DNA of 64,000 nucleotides from Actinopolymorpha pittospori (GTDB taxonomy: Bacteria; Actinomycetota; Actinomycetes; Propionibacteriales; Actinopolymorphaceae), in the NCBI RefSeq assembly GCF_014873875.1, contig NZ_JADBEM010000001.1, positions 1,054,001-1,118,000 of the forward strand, written 5' to 3'. The notes under the pieces are model-generated. The model was not told the origin of the DNA. It saw only the letters and a program-made list of their open reading frames with translations, and ran no database searches. The translations under genes were made by a program, and so were the position numbers. This document shows, in pieces, positions 59,005-64,000 of this stretch; positions within the stretch are counted from its first letter, which is position 1; each line of letters begins with the position of its first letter.

Positions 59005-59823
59005 TCAGGCCTTGATGAATTCGGCGATATCGGCGTTGATCGTCTCGGCGTGCGTGATATACAGGCCGTGGCCGGCCGTCGGGTACTCGCGATAGACGGC
59101 ACCCGGAACGATGGCGGCGGTGCGCCTGCCGGTGATCTGCACCAGCGCGGACGCGTCAGCCGCGCCGTGCAGGACGAGGACGGGGAGGTCGAGCTCGGCG
59201 AGCTCGACCTCGTGCGCGGCCGCGAGGTTCGTCTCCTGGACAGCCAGGGCCGCCATCGGCGCGACGTTGAGGCACTGCCGGATCGCGTCGTCGATCAGGG
59301 CGGGTGAGACGTCGTTGCCGAGATGGGTGGCGAAGAACGCCTGGCTGCCGTCGTGGAGCCACTTCTGGCGGTCCGCGCGCAACGCGGCCATGGTGGCGTC
59401 GATCACCTCCTGCGGCAGACCGTCCGGGTTGGCCTCGCTGCGCCGCATGGACGGCAGGCAGGCGGCCAGGAACACGGCACGCGCGACGCGTCCCGAGCCG
59501 TGCCGGCTGAGGTGGTGCGCCACCTCCACGCCGCCGAACGAGTGGCCGACCAGCGTGACGTCGCGGAGGTCCAGCTGGTCCAACAGCGCCGCGATGTCGT
59601 CGCTCAACGTGTCGAGGTCGTACCCGGTGGACGGACGCTGCGAGCGGGCGTGCCCGCGCCGATCCAGCAGGACACACCGGTGCCCCGCCGAGACGAACCA
59701 CGGCACCTGGTGCTCCCACATGTCGGCGGACAGGGCCCAGCCCGCGATGAAGACGACGGTGGGGCCGCTCCCGTAGTCCTCGTAGGCCAGCAGCGTGCCG
59801 TCGGCGGCGGTGATGAAGGGCAT
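59005..59823 (-). CDS. Alpha/beta hydrolase, haloperoxidase-like
   Basis: A 272-residue cytosolic alpha/beta hydrolase of the non-haem chloroperoxidase/esterase type: GPTVVFIAGWALSADMWEHQ, LLDRRGHARSQRP, nucleophile elbow LVGHSFGG, catalytic Asp in LVLHGAADASALVQITG and His in TAGHGLYITHAETI. ATG 59823 follows GTGAGGAGAACC. It is third in an apparent TetR/membrane protein/hydrolase operon, 86 bp after the membrane-protein gene. Confidence 0.9.
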   Translation of the reverse strand: MPFITAADGTLLAYEDYGSGPTVVFIAGWALSADMWEHQVPWFVSAGHRCVLLDRRGHARSQRPSTGYDLDTLSDDIAALLDQLDLRDVTLVGHSFGGVEVAHHLSRHGSGRVARAVFLAACLPSMRRSEANPDGLPQEVIDATMAALRADRQKWLHDGSQAFFATHLGNDVSPALIDDAIRQCLNVAPMAALAVQETNLAAAHEVELAELDLPVLVLHGAADASALVQITGRRTAAIVPGAVYREYPTAGHGLYITHAETINADIAEFIKA

Positions 59824-59909
59824 GTCGGTTCTCCTCACGTGGCTGTACTCAGCTGGGCTCGAGCCGGTGCTGCCGCACTCATCGGCGGGCGCGACCAGCG
59901 GCTCGTCGA

Positions 59910-60926
59910 TTACCTGACAGGTGATACTTCTGGTGCGGCGCCGGCCCGGTCCGCCCTCGCGGCCCGGTCGAGCCGCGCCGCGGTGACCGCGATCAGCGCC
60001 ACCGCGCCGAGCCCGAAGACGACGTGGCTCGTCAGCACGATCACGGGCGACGCGGGCAGGAGCACGTGCGGCGCCGCGAAGGCCAGCCACACATAGGTAA
60101 GCAGCGCACCGGACGCGAGCGCGAGCTCGTGCCGGGCGTTCCAGGCACGGAACCGGGTCCAGTACCGGGCGAGCGACAGCACCACGGCGTAGGTGAGCAC
60201 CACCAGCCCGACGTAGAGCCAGGCCGGCACGACGTCCTTGCCCAGGTACCAGATGCCGAGCTCGACGGACGAGACGGCGAACGCGACGGCGCCAAGCAGC
60301 CACGCCGAGGGCACCCGCCCCTCACGCCGGGTGGCCGGACCGCGGCTGCGGCCGAGGAACACGGCAAGCAGGATGAGGACCGCCATGGCCACGACGCAGC
60401 CGGCGTACTGCGCGACCGACGCGCGGAAGTCGGACTGGGAATAGCCGCCCACGGTGACCACGACAGCGCCGGCCACGAAGATCACCGAAGTGACGACGAG
60501 CCCGATGCGGCCCAGCCACGGCGTCCTACGCCGATCGCGGGTGAGCAGCTCGACGAACAGGATCGGGATGGTTGTGCTCCACAGCATGTGCAGGCTGAGC
60601 ACGAACACCGTCCACGGCCCACCCATGCCGAGCGCCGGGATGTTGCCGTACGCGTGCAGGTGGTGCCCCGCCCAACCGGGGTTGAACAGGGTCTGCGTGG
60701 TGATCCCCTCCTCGAGCACCCCGTAGGCGAGTGCGAGCGCGACCAAGCTCGGCCAGCCCCAGCCGGCTCGGCGGCAGACCTCGCGGATGAGCAGCGCTCC
60801 CCCGCCGTACATCGGGGCGAGGATCACGAGTTCGGCGAACGCGTTGATCGGGAGATCGCCGAGCAGGAACTCCCCCACGAGCGGGGCCAGCAGGAACAGT
60901 CCGATGGCAGGCAAGACACGACGCAT
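59910..60926 (-). CDS. Polytopic membrane protein of unknown function
   Basis: A 338-residue protein with about nine or ten hydrophobic segments. It begins MRRVLPAIGLFLLAPLVGEF. The first third carries LEEGITTQTLFNPGW and HHLHAYGNIPALGMGG, with conserved Glu/His reminiscent of intramembrane protease-like (CPBP) families, but the assignment is weak. ATG 60926 follows GGGGGATG. It lies 68 bp downstream of a TetR gene on the same strand. Confidence 0.75.
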   Translation of the reverse strand: MRRVLPAIGLFLLAPLVGEFLLGDLPINAFAELVILAPMYGGGALLIREVCRRAGWGWPSLVALALAYGVLEEGITTQTLFNPGWAGHHLHAYGNIPALGMGGPWTVFVLSLHMLWSTTIPILFVELLTRDRRRTPWLGRIGLVVTSVIFVAGAVVVTVGGYSQSDFRASVAQYAGCVVAMAVLILLAVFLGRSRGPATRREGRVPSAWLLGAVAFAVSSVELGIWYLGKDVVPAWLYVGLVVLTYAVVLSLARYWTRFRAWNARHELALASGALLTYVWLAFAAPHVLLPASPVIVLTSHVVFGLGAVALIAVTAARLDRAARADRAGAAPEVSPVR

Positions 60927-60994
60927 GTCATCCCCCGGAGTTGGCGACACCGGACCGTCCGGTGCCGAAAGAACAGCTGGTGGTGGCCGAGGGG

Positions 60995-61627
60995 CTACTC
61001 GGGTACCGGCAGCCCAGCGGCGAGCTGGCGCAACGCCTCGCGCAGCAGCGAATGGATCGGCGTAGTCGTGTCGACGCTCAACCAGTGCGTCGTCGCGACC
61101 TGGATGGCGACGCCGACCGAGCCGGCGACCAGCCGCGGGTACATGTCCCGCTCCGGATCGGTGCCCGTGCGAGCAGCGATGGCGGCGGCGAGCGTGGTGA
61201 CCCCGACGGCGCTGGCTCTGAGCAGCTCACCCTGCAGGGCGGGTTCGCTCGTCATCAGCCGGATGCCCTCGGTCCACTCCTCATCGAGTGTGCTCTTGCC
61301 CTCGCTGTCCCGCGCCGGCGGGACCTGACCTACCACGGCCGCGGTGATCGAGTCCCAGAGTGGTTCGCCTTCGGGTCGCTCGCGAAGCGCGGCACCGATC
61401 CTGCGGGTGCGGTCGAGGTGCCGCGCCGCGATGGCCTCCCCCTTGCTGGAGAAGTAGTTATTGAACGTGCGGGGTGAGACCCCGACCTCGGCGGCGATGT
61501 CCTCGACGCGGACGTTGTCCCAGCCCTTCTCGATCGTGAGCCGGATCGCCGCCCAGCTCAACGCCGCGCGCGTCTGCTCCTTCTTGCGCTCCCGCAGGCC
61601 GCCTCGACCGCTCGCTGCCGTGTCCAC
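60995..61627 (-). CDS. TetR-family regulator
   Basis: A 210-residue TetR protein. The DNA-binding domain is LSWAAIRLTIEKGWDNVRVE, DIAAEVGVSPRTFNNYFSSK, GEAIAARHLDRTRR. The ligand domain includes PARDSEGKSTLDEEWTEGIR, also found in the broken relative at 62876. The start is uncertain: GTG 61627 is preceded by TTGCTC and TATCGT with 17-bp spacing, which suggests a leaderless transcript; TTG 61663 is also in frame. It is the first gene of the operon with the membrane protein and hydrolase. Confidence 0.88.
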   Translation of the reverse strand: MDTAASGRGGLRERKKEQTRAALSWAAIRLTIEKGWDNVRVEDIAAEVGVSPRTFNNYFSSKGEAIAARHLDRTRRIGAALRERPEGEPLWDSITAAVVGQVPPARDSEGKSTLDEEWTEGIRLMTSEPALQGELLRASAVGVTTLAAAIAARTGTDPERDMYPRLVAGSVGVAIQVATTHWLSVDTTTPIHSLLREALRQLAAGLPVPE

Positions 61628-61663
61628 GGACGCCACGATACAGGTACTTTTCCGAGTGAGCAA

Positions 61664-62388
61664 TTTTTCTGGTCACGCAATTTTATTGCTACTGGACGCA
61701 CTCCTCGAGGGCGACTGAGAGAGTGCTCCCGCGCGTCGGTCGCCGGGCTCGCTCGTCGAGCGCTTGCGGCTCGGCCTCGCGACCCAGCCAGGTTTCGAGT
61801 GCGCCTGGCTCGAGGTCGGAAGCGTCTCGCTGGTGACGGCCGCGGCTGCCGCCCCGCCCATGTGACCCGACCCCGCTCGACTTGGAGGCACCCAAGCGGC
61901 GACGTGACCGGCTCGCTCGCGGCTTCGAGCATCCCATTGACCGCCAGTGGGGATGCGTCGCCCTGTGGGGGACCACTGGGTGGGACGCATCCCGTCCGAG
62001 AAGACCTCGGGGTTCTTCCGGCAGCAACCGGTCATGCTGGTCGACGACTTCACGAGCACGTAGACGGCCGCGCTCGACGTGCTCGCGACAGTGGCACCAC
62101 CCCGCCGTCATCCGCGTCCACCCGTCACGAGCCCATCGGGAGCCCAGCCGATACTTCAGGCCGGAAGCGCGAGAACGGAGCTGGCAAGGCCGGGTCGGAC
62201 TCGCCGTAGTGCTTGTTGTGGGTTGCGTGTGGTCAGACGTGTTCGTGGATATGAGGCAGCGCGGTGGCGAGTTCCTCGAACAGTGCTGGCCATCCGCGGC
62301 ATGGCCAGGTGATGCCGCCGCGCGTCGTAACGCACCTTCGTTGGCTCTGAGCGAACGAAGCGGTGCACCACCCCAGGAGGGCCCAGGC
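61664..62388. other. 725-bp gene-free stretch with a hairpin
   Basis: No convincing protein gene. A perfect 10-bp inverted repeat GGGATGCGTC (61950-61959) / GACGCATCCC (61984-61993) with a 24-base loop lies in the middle. A plus-strand frame ending near 62060 (VGRIPSEKTSGFFRQQPVML, VDDFTST) could be the end of a lost gene. The last 60 bases carry the ribosome site of the next gene. Confidence 0.4.
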
Positions 62389-62898
62389 ATGAGCACGCTC
62401 CACTACGCAGGCGTCGACGCCGATGGGAAACCCCGCACCGGACAGGCGATCATTTCGACCGGCAACGCCGCGGCGCTGATCGAGCTTCGCCTTCACCAGG
62501 GCTGGCAGAGCCTCACCGTGTCTGAGGGCGACCGCTGCGTCGGAGGAATCGCCACCACCGAGGACGGGATCCGCACCGTCTGGAGCAGCGACGAACCCCA
62601 GCCAGTCGACCAGACCGCCTGCCAACACGAGGACCTGCAGCAGGACAGCCCGGGGCAGTGGAGCTGCGAGCGCTGCGGCAGCCCGCGGCATGTCGTCTAC
62701 CCCGGCCAGCTCCACCGGCAGTGGCCGGTCCTCACTGGCCGCGCCGCTCAGGGCGCGGCGTGCGTCATCTGCGGTGACGACTTCACCGGACAGCCAGGCA
62801 AGCCCCGGTGCACTGTGGGCCGGCACGGCCCCACATGGGTGTTCGCCTGCGAGGGCGCCTGTTACGCAGAGGCGGTCAAGGCGCAGCGGGCTCGGTGA
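62389..62898 (+). CDS. Cys-rich (zinc-ribbon-like) protein of unknown function
   Basis: A 169-residue protein. The N-terminal module (HYAGVDADGKPRTGQAIIST, GNAAALIELRLHQGWQSLTV) resembles small DNA- or secretion-related domains. A first zinc-ribbon-like part reads ACQHEDLQQDSPGQWSCERC with GSPRH; a second reads AACVICGDDFTGQPGKPRC, TVGRHGPTWVFACEGACYAE. About eight Cys residues occur in pairs. ATG 62389 follows AGGAGGGCC. It overlaps by 23 bp the antisense TetR fragment. Proteins of this type often belong to plasmids or integrative elements. Confidence 0.65.
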   Translation: MSTLHYAGVDADGKPRTGQAIISTGNAAALIELRLHQGWQSLTVSEGDRCVGGIATTEDGIRTVWSSDEPQPVDQTACQHEDLQQDSPGQWSCERCGSPRHVVYPGQLHRQWPVLTGRAAQGAACVICGDDFTGQPGKPRCTVGRHGPTWVFACEGACYAEAVKAQRAR

Positions 62899-62964
62899 GC
62901 ATCGGCCGGATACCGGCGACCCAGTCTTCGTCGAGCGCGTTCTGCCCGCTGCTCTCCCGGCCTA
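62876..62964 (-). pseudogene. TetR C-terminal fragment interrupted by IS630
   Basis: Twenty-eight codons to a TGA at 62876 read GRESSGQNALDEDWVAGIRP and MLTEPAAP, closely matching the TetR at 60995 (RDSEGKSTLDEEWTEGIRLM, TSEPAL). The match ends exactly at the TA dinucleotide where the IS630 element begins; the 5' part of the gene, if present, lies beyond the window. Confidence 0.75.
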
Positions 62965-64000
62965 GTGTTCCCCGCCGGAAATTCGTATGTTAAATCGGTA
63001 TGATGGTGTCCGTGGCTCGTACTGGGCGGCCGAAGGCCGAGTTGGTGTTGTCTGCTGGTGAGCGGGAGCAGTTGGTTCGTTGGTCGCGTCGGGCGAAGTC
63101 GTCGCAGGCGTTGGCGTTGCGGTCGCGGATCGTGTTGGCGTGTGCGGTGCCGGGGGCGGTGAACAAGCAGGTGGCGGCCGACTTGGGGGTGTCGCCGAAC
63201 ACGGTGAACAAGTGGCGTCGGCGGTTTGTGGCCAAGCGGTTGGACGGTTTGGTCGATGAGCCGCGGCCGGGTCGTCCACCGTCGATCTTGTTGGACAAGG
63301 TGGAGGAGGTGGTGGTTGCGACGCTGGAGGAGACGCCGGTGAGTGCGACGCACTGGTCGCGGAGGTCGATGGCGGCGCGTTCGGGTTTGTCTGAGTCGAC
63401 GATTGGGCGGATCTGGGCGAAGTTCGAGTTGAAACCGCATCGCAGTGATGGGTTCAAGCTCTCCACGGATCCGTTGTTCGTGGAGAAGGTGGTCGATGTG
63501 GTCGGGCTGTACCACAACCCGCCGGAGCGGGCGGTGGTGTTGTGTGTGGATGAGAAGTCGGGCATGCAGGCGTTGGACCGCTCCCAGCCGGTGCTGCCGG
63601 CCATGCCCGGGATGCCGGAGCGGCGCAGCCACGATTACGTCCGCCACGGTGTGACCAGCCTGTTCGCCGCGTTCAACATTGCCGATGGCACGGTGATCTC
63701 CCAGACCCACCGACGACGCCGCGCCCTGGAGTTCAAGAAGTTCCTGATCGCGATCGACAAAGCGGTCCCTGCCCAACTCGACGTCTACCTCGTCTGCGAC
63801 AACCTTTCCACTCACAAGACCCCCGCCATCAACGACTGGCTCGCCCGCCATCCGCGCTTCCACATGCACTTCACCCCGACCGGGGCCTCCTGGCTCAACC
63901 AGGTGGAACGCTGGTTCGCCTTCCTCACCGACCAACTCCTACGCCGCGGCGTCCACAAAAGCGTCCAGGCGTTGGAGAAAGACGTCCGCGAATGGATCAA
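62965..64000 (+). mobile_element. IS630-family element, left end
   Basis: Begins GTGTTCCCCGCCGGAAATTC immediately after a TA target dinucleotide (62963-62964), as IS630/Tc1-type elements do. It carries the transposase below and continues past the window. Confidence 0.75.
63000..64000 (+). CDS. IS630-family transposase, 3' end outside the window
   Basis: At least 333 residues in one open frame from ATG 63000 (a second ATG follows). The N-terminal HTH reads [40 protein letters not shown]. The DDE domain has [20 protein letters not shown] (first Asp), [20 protein letters not shown] (second Asp) and [20 protein letters not shown] (Glu). No frameshift is visible, so the element may be active. The stop codon lies past position 64000. 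Confidence 0.92.
   Translation, partial: MMVSVARTGRPKAELVLSAGEREQLVRWSRRAKSSQALALRSRIVLACAVPGAVNKQVAADLGVSPNTVNKWRRRFVAKRLDGLVDEPRPGRPPSILLDKVEEVVVATLEETPVSATHWSRRSMAARSGLSESTIGRIWAKFELKPHRSDGFKLSTDPLFVEKVVDVVGLYHNPPERAVVLCVDEKSGMQALDRSQPVLPAMPGMPERRSHDYVRHGVTSLFAAFNIADGTVISQTHRRRRALEFKKFLIAIDKAVPAQLDVYLVCDNLSTHKTPAINDWLARHPRFHMHFTPTGASWLNQVERWFAFLTDQLLRRGVHKSVQALEKDVREWI

Noticed and set aside
61689..62396. 235-codon minus-strand frame in the gene-free stretch
   Set aside because: Low-complexity, no ribosome site, no domain, and it overlaps the start region of the Cys-rich gene.

Overview
The window comes from a high-GC actinobacterium, most likely a filamentous Pseudonocardiales- or Streptomyces-type organism. 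Supporting signs are GTG starts with GGAGG-type ribosome sites, a PASTA-domain Ser/Thr kinase, MocR, GntR-TetR and ANTAR regulators, macrolide-type glycosyltransferases, secreted TAP-like peptidases and WXG-type secretion proteins. Genus is inference only. No rRNA, tRNA, CRISPR array or replication origin was seen. The region looks accessory: at least four IS elements (IS1380 twice, IS701, IS630), several IS remnants, and about sixteen broken genes. Many breaks are single-base frameshifts, so sequencing error must be weighed against real decay.

Layout. 1-5.5 kb: a lower-GC multicopper oxidase running off the left edge, then a graveyard of truncated genes (FtsX permease, ChaN-like protein, ISL3, VOC, IS1380, serine recombinase), then an APH-type kinase. 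6-11.4 kb: an orphan PASTA kinase, an ABM monooxygenase and an intact ChaN-like protein, each of the last two with a decayed second copy in the window, and an MBL hydrolase. 11.6-19 kb: two secreted TAP-like hydrolases around an orphan histidine kinase, then a cleanly bounded IS1380 inserted at a stop codon. 19-21.9 kb: a polymorphic-toxin cassette, with endonuclease toxin (frameshifted) and YezG-like immunity gene on one strand and YbaB-like, WXG-like and CpnT-N-like proteins on the other.

21.9-30.3 kb: a second histidine kinase, P450, AraC regulator, alpha/beta hydrolase, an unusual APH-inositol phosphatase fusion, and a type-B carboxylesterase lipoprotein. 30.4-34.9 kb: IS701 and IS1380 sit side by side inside what looks like a palindromic operator between the carboxylesterase and a GntR-TetR fusion regulator that is itself frameshifted at a C7 tract. 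34.9-38.3 kb: further decayed genes plus a nucleoside 2-deoxyribosyltransferase-like protein. 38.5-45.6 kb: TetR plus glycosyltransferase, VOC, GNAT, a macrolide glycosyltransferase, and a PPOX-MmcQ pair.

45.7-48.6 kb: a small island with a DndB-like protein divergent from a membrane-anchored protein of unknown function, bracketed by a 40-bp imperfect direct repeat. This is the best candidate for an undescribed (possibly defence) system. 48.7-53.4 kb: an AhpD-like, MFS and berberine-bridge-type oxidoreductase operon divergent from a MocR regulator. 53.8-64 kb: small membrane proteins, LysR, an intact GAF-ANTAR regulator, a secreted protein, AraC, a TetR/membrane protein/hydrolase operon, a Cys-rich protein, and an IS630 copy that interrupts a second TetR gene and runs off the right edge.
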